From Pirellulaceae bacterium (GTDB lineage: Bacteria; Planctomycetota; Planctomycetia; Pirellulales; Pirellulaceae), in NCBI GenBank assembly GCA_030748485.1, contig JASMLW010000444.1, positions 1-40,204 on the forward strand: a DNA stretch of 40,204 nucleotides. The letters are read 5' to 3'. Made by a program: the position numbers and the translations under genes. Below, piece after piece: positions 16,069-23,632 of this stretch. The first letter of the stretch is position 1. Every line of letters starts with the position of its first letter. Below the pieces are notes generated by a model. It was given only the letters and a program-made list of their open reading frames with translations. It searched no databases and was not told the origin of the DNA.

Positions 16069-18753
16069 ATGCCGCACTCATCGGCCGAAGGATCGTTTCT
16101 CGCCCAGCCTCTGCGATCACTAACGCGTTTCGTGCTGCGCGCGCCCGGCACGTTTTTGACGATCGCCGTGCTGCTCGCACTTGTCGCCATCCTGGTAACG
16201 GTGCGCGGTCTGGAGTTCAAGACGAGCCGGCTGGATCTGCTCAACCCGGCGAGCGAATACAACCAACGCTGGCTCGAGTACCTCGATGAGTTTGGCGATC
16301 GCGACGACGCGGTCGTGGTCGTCCGCGGTCCCAACGTCGACGTCGTGACCAGCGCGATCGATGCGGTCGCGGAGCGACTGCGGGCGGAAACAGCGCACGT
16401 CGACAGCGTCTTTGACCGAATCGACTTGGGCGAAATCTATGCGCGCGGCATGCACTTCTTGCCGATCTCGGACGTCCGTCGGATCGAGCGGTTCATCGAT
16501 CAGTACGAACCCGTCTTGGTGGGCCGGTGGAGTGTGACGACGGGGACTGGACAGCTGGAACGAGCCGTCCAGCAGTTGGCGGCCGCCGCTGAATCGAATC
16601 CGGCGGAAGGTGATTCAGCCCCGGACCAGATGACCGAATTGGCGAGCCATATTTCGCGGATCTCGGACAGCCTGTCGACAGCGTTGCAAACGCCGGGCGG
16701 TTACCGCAGCATCGCTCCGCCACCAGCGGACCCTCCTTTGCCCAACGTCAATTATCTGCTCGATGACGATGGCCGCCTCGGTTTTGTCATGTTTAAGATC
16801 CGCCGCGGGGAAGAACAGTTCGCGCCTGGATCCGCCGCGATTCAAAACGTTCGGCGGATTCTCCGCGAGGTTCAAGCCGATCGCTCGACCGTTCGTCTCG
16901 GACTCACCGGCTTGCCGGTAATGGAATTTGACGAGATGCAGTCGAGCCAGAGCGACATGGTCATGGCCAGCCTCATTAGCCTGGTGGGCGTGGCTGTTCT
17001 GTTCATCGCCGGCTTTGGGGGGTTTCGGTATCCGCTGATGACCGTCGCCGCGCTGATACTGGCGATGACTTGGTCGTTCGCCTATATCACACTGGCGGTC
17101 GGCCACCTCAACATCCTCAGCGTGTCGTTCGGCGCGATCGTGATCGGACTGGGAATCGACTTCGGCATCCATTACGTCGCGCGGTACATGCAGCTGCGGG
17201 AATCGAGCGCCGAGAGTGAAGCCGCGTTGATCGAGACTGCCTCCACCGTAGGTCCCGGCATCGTGACCGGCGGCGTCACGACATCCCTGGCGTTCTTCAC
17301 CGCGGCGCTGACTGAATTCACCGGCATCTCGGAGTTGGGCGTGGTGGCGGGTGGTGGGATCGCGCTCTGCATCTTGTCGGCGCTGATCGTGCTTCCGTCG
17401 ATGATCATTCTGGCCGACCGGAAACGCGAATCGCGAGTCGCGCCGAACACGTTGCCGCTCGCGGAACTCTGCGCTCCGGCGATGAAGACCCCGCTCCGCA
17501 CACTGTTGATCGGCGGCGTTGCGACAGCCGCCCTGGTGACGGCGGCCAGCGGATTGCGTTACGACCACAACCTGCTCAACCTCCAACCCGTCCGCCTGGA
17601 GAGCGTCAAGTGGGAGCGGCTTCTGTTGGCTCGAACCGACCGCAGCGTGTGGTTCGCGCTGTCGATCGCCGCGGATCCCCAACAACTGTTGGAACGCAAA
17701 GCGGCGTTTGAATCACTTCCCACGGTCGAGCGGACCGAGGAGATTGTCTCGCTGTTGCCAACGGCCGATCCGGATCGCACGGACGCGATCGCGCGCATCC
17801 ACAATCGGCTCGGACGACTTCCCCAGCAAGCGCCGGTGGTGCCGGCCGCAGGCAGTTTGCCGGAGCGGACCAACGCCGCCGTCAGTTCGCTGCAGCGGAT
17901 GTTGCCGATGAACGCGATGACGAAGCCCGCGCTGGACAGCCTGCTGCAACTGCAACGGCACCTGCAAGCAACCGCGCCCAACGACGCCGCGGAACGACTG
18001 TTCGACCACCAGCAACACGCGGCGGCCGAGTTGCTGGATCGGTTCCAACATCTGGCCCGGGTGTCGCGCCCCGAACCACCGTCGGCCGCCGATGTCGACC
18101 CCGCGTTGGCGGAGCGGTTTGTCGGTCGCCGGCAACAACATCTGTTGAAGGTATTCGCCCGCGGCGATGTGTGGGACATGCACGCGCTGGAGCGATTTGT
18201 CAGCGACCTGGAGTCGATCGATCCCGGCGTGACCGGGCATCCCGTACAGACTTACTACGCTTCGCGGCATATGCAGCAGAGCTACATTCACGCAGCGCTG
18301 TACGCCTTCCTGGCTATTTCCATCGTCCTCATGTTGGACTTTCGCAGCATCCGCCACTCCCTGCTGGCGATGACGCCGATGGCCCTCGGGCTCGCCCAAA
18401 TGGCCGGCTTGCTCGCGCTGCTCGACATCCCCCTGAATGCGGCGAATATGATCGTCCTCCCGTTGATTCTGGGGATCGGGATCGATGATGGCGTACACGT
18501 TGTGCACGACTACCGCCGCCGCCGGGGCGTGTATCAGATCAGCGGATCGACGGCCGCCGCCATCGTCGTCACGTCGGCGACAACGATGCTGGGCTTCGGC
18601 AGCATGATGTTCGCCAAGCACCAAGGCCTCCGCAGCTTGGGCCAAGTCCTTACGCTCGGCGTCTTCTGCTGTCTCGTCTCGTCCCTGTTCCTTCTGCCCG
18701 CCTTGCTGAGCAAGCTGGGTCCCGGCTCCGATTCGGCGGAGTCCGAACGGTGA
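16069..18753 (+). CDS. RND-superfamily transporter, MMPL/HpnN-like
   Basis: The 894-residue protein has the two-fold RND/MMPL plan: a first membrane segment at about 27-46, a large extracytoplasmic domain beginning FKTSRLDLLNP, five segments at about 310-450, a second large domain, and five segments at about 735-880. Each half holds a sterol-sensing-like core with IVIGLGIDFGIHYVAR and ILGIGIDDGVHVVHDY, containing the membrane Asp residues used for proton coupling. The early SRLDLLNP segment resembles HpnN-type hopanoid or lipid transporters, so export of a lipid to the outer layers is a reasonable guess. Nearby ATGs at 16061 and 16065 are in other frames. Confidence 0.85.
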   Translation: MPHSSAEGSFLAQPLRSLTRFVLRAPGTFLTIAVLLALVAILVTVRGLEFKTSRLDLLNPASEYNQRWLEYLDEFGDRDDAVVVVRGPNVDVVTSAIDAVAERLRAETAHVDSVFDRIDLGEIYARGMHFLPISDVRRIERFIDQYEPVLVGRWSVTTGTGQLERAVQQLAAAAESNPAEGDSAPDQMTELASHISRISDSLSTALQTPGGYRSIAPPPADPPLPNVNYLLDDDGRLGFVMFKIRRGEEQFAPGSAAIQNVRRILREVQADRSTVRLGLTGLPVMEFDEMQSSQSDMVMASLISLVGVAVLFIAGFGGFRYPLMTVAALILAMTWSFAYITLAVGHLNILSVSFGAIVIGLGIDFGIHYVARYMQLRESSAESEAALIETASTVGPGIVTGGVTTSLAFFTAALTEFTGISELGVVAGGGIALCILSALIVLPSMIILADRKRESRVAPNTLPLAELCAPAMKTPLRTLLIGGVATAALVTAASGLRYDHNLLNLQPVRLESVKWERLLLARTDRSVWFALSIAADPQQLLERKAAFESLPTVERTEEIVSLLPTADPDRTDAIARIHNRLGRLPQQAPVVPAAGSLPERTNAAVSSLQRMLPMNAMTKPALDSLLQLQRHLQATAPNDAAERLFDHQQHAAAELLDRFQHLARVSRPEPPSAADVDPALAERFVGRRQQHLLKVFARGDVWDMHALERFVSDLESIDPGVTGHPVQTYYASRHMQQSYIHAALYAFLAISIVLMLDFRSIRHSLLAMTPMALGLAQMAGLLALLDIPLNAANMIVLPLILGIGIDDGVHVVHDYRRRRGVYQISGSTAAAIVVTSATTMLGFGSMMFAKHQGLRSLGQVLTLGVFCCLVSSLFLLPALLSKLGPGSDSAESER

Positions 18754-18795
18754 TCGCCGACGGCGACCGGCTTTCGACGGGTCTCCCATGGCGTC

Positions 18796-18842
18796 TCGAC
18801 CGCCGATCCGAGCCGATCCGGTTGAGGCTGGGGGGCTTTTTT
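18796..18842 (+). terminator. Possible weak terminator after the MMPL gene
   Basis: AGCC and GGCT can pair across an 11-base loop and are followed by GGGGGGC and six T. The stem is short, so this is only a candidate end for the MMPL transcript. Confidence 0.25.
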
Positions 18843-18890
18843 CCTGCCTTCTCAGCAATCCGAAATACTGCTAACTTAGGAGGTTTCACC

Positions 18891-18911
18891 TTGCCGATAA
18901 TCCATCACTAA
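18891..18911 (+). other. Six-codon mini-ORF with strong Shine-Dalgarno, upstream of the basic peptide gene
   Basis: AGGAGG at 18878-18883 is followed after seven bases by TTG, then five codons and TAA (M-P-I-I-H-H). The TAA overlaps AAGGA (18910-18914), the probable ribosome site of the 32-residue basic gene starting at 18925. This arrangement would suit translational coupling or a leader peptide. It could also be chance, with the strong site serving some other start. Confidence 0.35.
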
Positions 18912-18924
18912 GGATAGCCAGACC

Positions 18925-19023
18925 ATGACCAAGCCCCGCCATAAGGTGAAAAAAGCCAACCACGGCGCCCGTCCCGCCAACAGCAAGTCGCGGAAGCGGA
19001 AACGCCGCAAGGTGCGCACGTAG
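18925..19023 (+). CDS. 32-residue highly basic protein, ribosomal-protein-like
   Basis: The ORF encodes only 32 residues, 17 of them Lys, Arg or His, with no acidic residue: it starts MTKPRHKVKKANHG and ends RKRKRRKVRT. Composition and size resemble very small ribosome-associated proteins such as bL36, bTHX or bS22, and I believe short basic proteins of this kind recur in planctomycetes, but I cannot name a family. AAGGA lies ten bases before the ATG. It is followed 46 bases later by the FabZ-like gene. Rejection as a chance ORF is unlikely given the extreme composition and the ribosome sites, though nothing in the sequence proves translation. Confidence 0.6.
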   Translation: MTKPRHKVKKANHGARPANSKSRKRKRRKVRT

Positions 19024-19069
19024 TCGTCACGCTTGGCGGCTCCCCCGTCTGCGATAAGGAAGTAAGTCC

Positions 19070-19588
19070 GTGGCCAGCAAGCAATTGCTGTTTGACATTT
19101 CGAACATCGACTTCGACAACCCGATTGCGGATATCGATGAGATTCGGCGGTACAATCCGCAGCGCGCCGAGATGGAGCAGGTCACGGCAATCGTGTTCGC
19201 CGATCTCGATGAACAGATCTGCGCGGGTTACAAAGATGTCTCTCGCGATGAGTTCTGGATTCGCGGACACATGCCCAACATGCCGCTGATGCCCGGGGTG
19301 ATCATGTTGGAGGCGGCCGCTCAACTGTCCAGCTATTTCACACAACGGTACGATTTGCTCGGAGCCGCCATGGTGGGCTTCGGGGGGCTGGAGCGAGTTC
19401 GTTTTCGTGATCCGGTCATTCCCGGCGATCGCCTGATTCTTCTCTGCAAACTGCTGAAAGCTCGCCGCAACCGGATGATCGTCAGTCAATTCCAAGGTGT
19501 CGTCAACGAATCGGTCGTCGTGGAGGGCGAGCTCAAGGGCATCCCCATCCCGGTGGACGCTTTGAAGCAACACGAACAGGACGCCTAG
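19070..19588 (+). CDS. FabZ-like 3-hydroxyacyl-ACP dehydratase (hotdog fold)
   Basis: The 172-residue protein carries the FabZ/FabA active-site pattern GHMPNMPLMPGVIMLEAAAQ, with His67 and Glu81 as the likely catalytic pair, followed by GFGGLERVRFRDPVIPGD as in FabZ. It should dehydrate 3-hydroxyacyl-ACP or a related thioester in fatty acid or lipid synthesis. An N-terminal extension of about 35 residues (IDEIRRYNPQR) and the Met-rich active-site loop set it apart from standard FabZ, so it may serve a specialised acyl chain. The start is GTG with AAGGAAG upstream. It lies between the basic peptide gene and trmB, all on the same strand. Confidence 0.85.
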   Translation: MASKQLLFDISNIDFDNPIADIDEIRRYNPQRAEMEQVTAIVFADLDEQICAGYKDVSRDEFWIRGHMPNMPLMPGVIMLEAAAQLSSYFTQRYDLLGAAMVGFGGLERVRFRDPVIPGDRLILLCKLLKARRNRMIVSQFQGVVNESVVVEGELKGIPIPVDALKQHEQDA

Positions 19589-19639
19589 CCTCCGCAACTC
19601 GGCGCCAGCTCCTTCCGGTCACCCAAGAACCACCGCACT

Positions 19640-20284
19640 ATGGGACGTCGCGCGCTGCGAAAGATTGATCCGGACTTGGATCTCTCACACCATCTGCACA
19701 CGCTGACTGAGCTCCCCGCCGAACAATCACTTCCGGAACTCTTCGACAACCCGGCCGCTCCGCTGGAGGTTGAAGTGGGTACAGGCAAGGGGCTGTTCAT
19801 GCGCAGCGCGGCGGCGGAGCATCCGGCGCGCAATTTTCTCGGCGTCGAGATCGCCGGCAAATATGCGCGATTCGCGGCCGCCGGTTTGGCCAAGCGCGGG
19901 CTTCACAACGGCGTGATGCTGCACGGCGATGGACTTGCCCTGTTCGCGGACCGGATTCCGGCCGACTCGTTGGCGGCCGTTCACGTCTACTTTCCCGACC
20001 CCTGGTGGAAAAAGCGGCATCACAAGCGGCGCGTGATGATTCCGGCGTTCGCCAAGAACATCGAACGGGCGTTGTCTCTCGGTGGCCGCCTTCATTTCTG
20101 GACCGACGTGCGGGATTACTTTGAGACGGCGTTGGAGATGTTGGCTGCGGAAACTCGCCTCGCTGGACCGATTGACGTGGCCGGCCAAGCGGCCGGCGGA
20201 GAGGTCAAATACCACACGCATTTCGAACGCCGCATGCGACTTCGCGACGTGCCGATCTATCGCGCGGAATTCGCGAGAGGCTGA
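19640..20284 (+). CDS. trmB: tRNA (guanine-46-N7)-methyltransferase
   Basis: The 214-residue protein has the class I SAM-binding start EVEVGTGKG (about 44-52), GVEIAGKYA as the next strand, and the TrmB hallmark YFPDPWWKKRHHKRR (about 117-131), plus a late FWTDVRDYFE. It methylates N7 of G46 in the variable loop of tRNAs. Length matches bacterial TrmB. No good ribosome site precedes ATG 19640, which lies 51 bases after the FabZ-like stop, so it is probably read from the same message. It is convergent with purF. Confidence 0.93.
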   Translation: MGRRALRKIDPDLDLSHHLHTLTELPAEQSLPELFDNPAAPLEVEVGTGKGLFMRSAAAEHPARNFLGVEIAGKYARFAAAGLAKRGLHNGVMLHGDGLALFADRIPADSLAAVHVYFPDPWWKKRHHKRRVMIPAFAKNIERALSLGGRLHFWTDVRDYFETALEMLAAETRLAGPIDVAGQAAGGEVKYHTHFERRMRLRDVPIYRAEFARG

Positions 20285-20290
20285 GTGTTC

Positions 20291-20347
20291 GTAGGACGGG
20301 TCTCCAGGCGTCTCCAGGCCCGTCGAATGGAACGAGTTATCGACCGT
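20291..20347 (+). repeat. Dispersed repeat, partial copy (GTAGGACGGGTCTCC family)
   Basis: This stretch between the trmB and purF stops shares GTAGGACGGGTCTCCAGG, CCAGGCCCGTC and TGGAACGAGTTATCGAC with the element at 32627-32716. Here GTCTCCAGGC is duplicated in tandem and the second palindrome arm is absent. It is a degenerate member of a dispersed palindromic family. Confidence 0.75.
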
Positions 20348-20424
20348 AAGCTGAGTTCGTAAACCGGCAGTCCACTGCGGCCTGAGCAGACAATCTTCCC
20401 ATCGCCCGTCAACGACCTCTGGCG

Positions 20425-22011
20425 CTAACTGACGGGCTTTCTGCGGTCAAACGGACGGGCGTCGTCGTCGGGGCTTTTCTCGAGCCCGGCCTGGTAGAGT
20501 TTCTGTCCGGCGGGGGTCGGATACTCGCCCGTGATGCAGGCCTGACAGAGCTCTTCGGGCGGGTAGCCGATGGCTCGTGAGATCGCGCTGATGGGCAGAT
20601 AGCGAAGCGAATTGGCCCCCAGCTTGGCGGCCATCTTGGCCTGCGCTTCGTCGGTCAGATCGCCGCACTGAAGGAAATGGGGAGCGAACAACTCGCCGAC
20701 CGTCGACATGTCGATGCCGTAGAAGCACGGCGCCACAATGGGCGGGCAAGCGACGCGAACGTGGATCTCGCGAGCGCGGCCGAAGTCGCGGATGCGGTCG
20801 AGCAGCACTTGCATTGTTGTCGAGCGGACGATGGAGTCCTCGACCAAAAAGACGCGTTTGTCTTCGAGCACTTCGCGGAGCGGTGTGTATTTCGTTTCGG
20901 CCTTGCGACGTCTCCCCACGCCTCCTTCGATGAACGTCCGGCCGGCGTAGCGATTGCGGATCAGACCTTCCCGCGACGGCACGCCGAGGTCGAACGCCAT
21001 GGCGTCGGCGGCGGCCTTGCTGGTGTCGGGAACGGGAACGACAATCGTATCTCGATCCAACGGGACGCTGCCGTCGGCGACTTCGAGGCGAGCCAGCTCC
21101 TTTCCCAACGCTTCACGGGTGACGTAAACACCGCGCTCGTCGAGCGTGCTGGCGACATTGGCGAAATAGATCCACTCGAAAAAGCAGTGAGCGCGGCCGA
21201 CCTGCTTGGTGTATTGTTCGATCTTCAAGCGACCGCCGACCACCGTAATCGCTTCTCCGGGACCGAGTGAGCAAATGCTCTCCGCGCGAAAGCCGAGATT
21301 CAGCAGCGCGACGCTCTCGCTGGCGGCCGCGAACAGCCCACCTTCGCGGGCGTAGCAGATCGGCTTCACGCCGAGAGGGTCGCGGGCGATCAACATGTCG
21401 CCGTCGGCGTTGAGCAGCGCGATGCTGTAGGCGCCGTCGAAGCGGTGGCTGATGCTCTCCATGAGTTCACCGAGGCGAGGTCGGCGATCGCCGGACATCT
21501 CGCGACTGATCTCATGCATGATGATTTCGGTGTCGGTTTCGCGGGCGAGGTGATGCGAATCGCTGACGAGCAAACGGTCGCGCAGTTCGGTGTAGTTGGC
21601 CAGTTGCCCGTTGAAGCCAAAACTGAACCACTTGCGCTTCTCGATGTGATGGCGCTCGAACGGCTGAGCGTAACTGCGGTCGTCGGCTCCGCAAGTCGCG
21701 TAGCGGACGTGACCGATCGCCGCCCGGCCGGCGTACTCGGTCATCAGCGATTCGCTCTTCGCTCGATGCGAGAGCCGAAACACCTCGCCGACCGTGCCGA
21801 CGTCTTTGTGCGTGTCGATCAATTGGTCTCGCGCGGGGTTGAACGACGTCATCCCCGCCGCCAGTTGCCCCCGATTCTGAATATCCAGCAGCATCCGCGG
21901 CAACAGCCGTGAAACCTCTTCGGGTCCTTGCTCGGGACAGAGAGGGCTTGGCTCATGACCGGGGAGGTGGTAGATCGCGGCGAGTCCGCATTCGTGGTGG
22001 AGTTCGCTCAT
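20425..22011 (-). CDS. purF: Amidophosphoribosyltransferase, [4Fe-4S] type, divergent
   Basis: The 528-residue protein transfers glutamine amide nitrogen to PRPP, the first step of purine synthesis. The N-terminal nucleophile is Cys8, after a seven-residue propeptide ending HHE. The glutaminase domain has GHVRYATCG and [10 protein letters not shown]. The PRPP loop is [13 protein letters not shown] (about 388-400). Four cysteines, Cys276, Cys429 (APCFYGID), Cys489 and Cys492 (CQAC), match the iron-sulfur ligands of the Bacillus-type enzyme. Oddities: about 20 extra residues after CGLAAIYHL, and [10 protein letters not shown] where QHRGQESAGI is usual. A paralogue with another role is possible. 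It is divergent from proB. Confidence 0.9.
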   Translation of the reverse strand: MSELHHECGLAAIYHLPGHEPSPLCPEQGPEEVSRLLPRMLLDIQNRGQLAAGMTSFNPARDQLIDTHKDVGTVGEVFRLSHRAKSESLMTEYAGRAAIGHVRYATCGADDRSYAQPFERHHIEKRKWFSFGFNGQLANYTELRDRLLVSDSHHLARETDTEIIMHEISREMSGDRRPRLGELMESISHRFDGAYSIALLNADGDMLIARDPLGVKPICYAREGGLFAAASESVALLNLGFRAESICSLGPGEAITVVGGRLKIEQYTKQVGRAHCFFEWIYFANVASTLDERGVYVTREALGKELARLEVADGSVPLDRDTIVVPVPDTSKAAADAMAFDLGVPSREGLIRNRYAGRTFIEGGVGRRRKAETKYTPLREVLEDKRVFLVEDSIVRSTTMQVLLDRIRDFGRAREIHVRVACPPIVAPCFYGIDMSTVGELFAPHFLQCGDLTDEAQAKMAAKLGANSLRYLPISAISRAIGYPPEELCQACITGEYPTPAGQKLYQAGLEKSPDDDARPFDRRKPVS

Positions 22012-22203
22012 CCTCAGTTTGTTGCCTGAGTGGTCCTGATGGGGAGCGCTGTCACGACGAGTCGCGAGGCATCCGTTGCCATCTTCGTTGGAGGGCCTGG
22101 TTAGCCTTGTGGAGGGCTGCGTTTGGCGGTAGGGTCGAGCATATGCACTTCACCGGGCCCTGGCTAGTAGGGCGTCTGTCCACAACTCGCCAAGTTCCTT
22201 CCC

Positions 22204-23358
22204 ATGACCGATTTGCTTCGTCAGGAAATTGCCGCCACGGCTCAAATGGTCGTGGTCAAAGTCGGCACGCGCGTGTTGACCCGGGACGACGGATCGCTCA
22301 ACCGAGACCGAATTGCCTCGTTGGCTCAGCAATTGGCCGCCATCCGCGACAGTGGCCGCCGGGTCGTGCTGGTCAGCTCGGGAGCGGTCGGGGCGGGCAT
22401 GAATCGGCTCGAGATCAAGCGACGGCCGAACGACCTGGCCATGCTGCAAGCCGTCGCCGCCGTCGGGCAAACTCGCCTTATCGAAGCCTACGACGCGACA
22501 TTTCGCCACCACCACTGCCACGCCGCTCAAGTGCTGTTGACCGCGGAGGATTTCGACGACCGCACCCGCTACTTGAATGTCCGCAACACGTTGCTGTCAT
22601 TGCTCCGGCTGAACGCCATCCCGGTGATCAACGAAAACGACACGGTGGCTGTCGACGAGTTGATGACGACATTCGGCGATAACGATCGCCTGGCCGCGCT
22701 GGTGACCAACCTGCTGCGGGCGCCGTTGCTGATCGTGTTGTCCGACGTCGATGGGCTTTACGATGGCGACCCGGCGGCTCCGCGGACACGTGTCGTGGAG
22801 ACGATCACGCGGATCGACGACGCTCTGGACAGTTACATCCATACGTCGCCCGATTCGTTATCCAAAGGCGGTATGGCCAGCAAGATCGATGCGGCTCAAA
22901 TGGTCACCAGCGCGGGCGAGAATATGGTGATTGCTTCGGGGCGAGAAGAGGATGTCCTGGCCCGGATTCTCGCCGGCGAAAACGTGGGCACGTTGTTCCT
23001 GGCGCAAGGGAAATCGATAAGCCCCTGGAAACGATGGATCGGATTCTCGGTGCAGCCGCGGGGAAAACTCAGTCTCGACGCGGGGGCCTGTCGAGCGATC
23101 GAAGAGCACGGGCGGAGCTTGCTTTCGATCGGCGTGACGAGCGTCGACGGCGACTTTGTCAAGGGCGACGCTGTGATCATGTGCAGCCCCGACGGCGTCG
23201 AGCTCGCGCGGGGATTGACGAACTATTCGTCCGACGAGATTCGCCGCATCGCCGGCCGCAGTTCAGAAGAATTCGCCGACCTGTTGGGCCATCGTCCGTA
23301 CGACGAGGTCGTCCATCGCGACAACTTGGCGATTCTGCGAGCCGATCGCGGCGATTGA
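22204..23358 (+). CDS. proB: Glutamate 5-kinase with C-terminal PUA domain
   Basis: The 384-residue protein phosphorylates glutamate to start proline synthesis. The amino-acid kinase domain (about 1-265) has VVKVGTRVLT, LVSSGAVGAG, NENDTVAVDEL, FGDNDRLAALV and LSDVDGLYDGDP. A PUA domain follows (about 285-370: GKLSLDAGACRAI, GVTSVDGDFVKGDAV). This is the long two-domain form found in Escherichia coli. No proA is adjacent. The start has no strong ribosome site. The downstream 270 bases hold two small hairpin repeats before the NagB fusion gene. Confidence 0.94.
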   Translation: MTDLLRQEIAATAQMVVVKVGTRVLTRDDGSLNRDRIASLAQQLAAIRDSGRRVVLVSSGAVGAGMNRLEIKRRPNDLAMLQAVAAVGQTRLIEAYDATFRHHHCHAAQVLLTAEDFDDRTRYLNVRNTLLSLLRLNAIPVINENDTVAVDELMTTFGDNDRLAALVTNLLRAPLLIVLSDVDGLYDGDPAAPRTRVVETITRIDDALDSYIHTSPDSLSKGGMASKIDAAQMVTSAGENMVIASGREEDVLARILAGENVGTLFLAQGKSISPWKRWIGFSVQPRGKLSLDAGACRAIEEHGRSLLSIGVTSVDGDFVKGDAVIMCSPDGVELARGLTNYSSDEIRRIAGRSSEEFADLLGHRPYDEVVHRDNLAILRADRGD

Positions 23359-23468
23359 GAATGGCGAATCGGGCTGACGCCGAGGCGGCCGTTGGACGAG
23401 AATCAAGACAAACAGGGCCCTCACAGCGAGGCGGACGATTTGTCATACTAGCTCGTTCCGCTGTTGTG

Positions 23469-23600
23469 GCGTTGTGTGTGGCACTGCCACTTGTGGCGTT
23501 GAGAATTCGGAGCTTCTCTCGATCGATTCCAGCGACCAGCGGGAGCGGACGAACGACTACCGAGCGGCAGCTCGCGTTGTGTGTGGCGCCGCCACTTCCG
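23469..23600 (+). repeat. Pair of related small hairpins upstream of the NagB fusion gene
   Basis: GCGTTGTGTGTGGC begins two similar units. Each holds a perfect 6-bp palindrome with a one-base loop: GTGGCA-C-TGCCAC at 23478-23490 and GTGGCG-C-CGCCAC at 23583-23595. The two copies differ at A/T versus G/C on opposite arms, so pairing is preserved. Confidence 0.7.
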
Positions 23601-23632
23601 CTGGAAACCGCATCACCTACCGCCAAGGCACT

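Noticed and set aside
16615..17685. 356-codon open frame on the minus strand
   Set aside because: It is a shadow of the MMPL gene; composition is unstructured and no domain is recognisable.
23359..23632. Sigma-54 promoter for the NtrC regulator in the GTGGCACTGCCACTTG stretch
   Set aside because: The spacing between the GG and GC elements does not fit, and the sequence is better explained by the repeated small hairpin.
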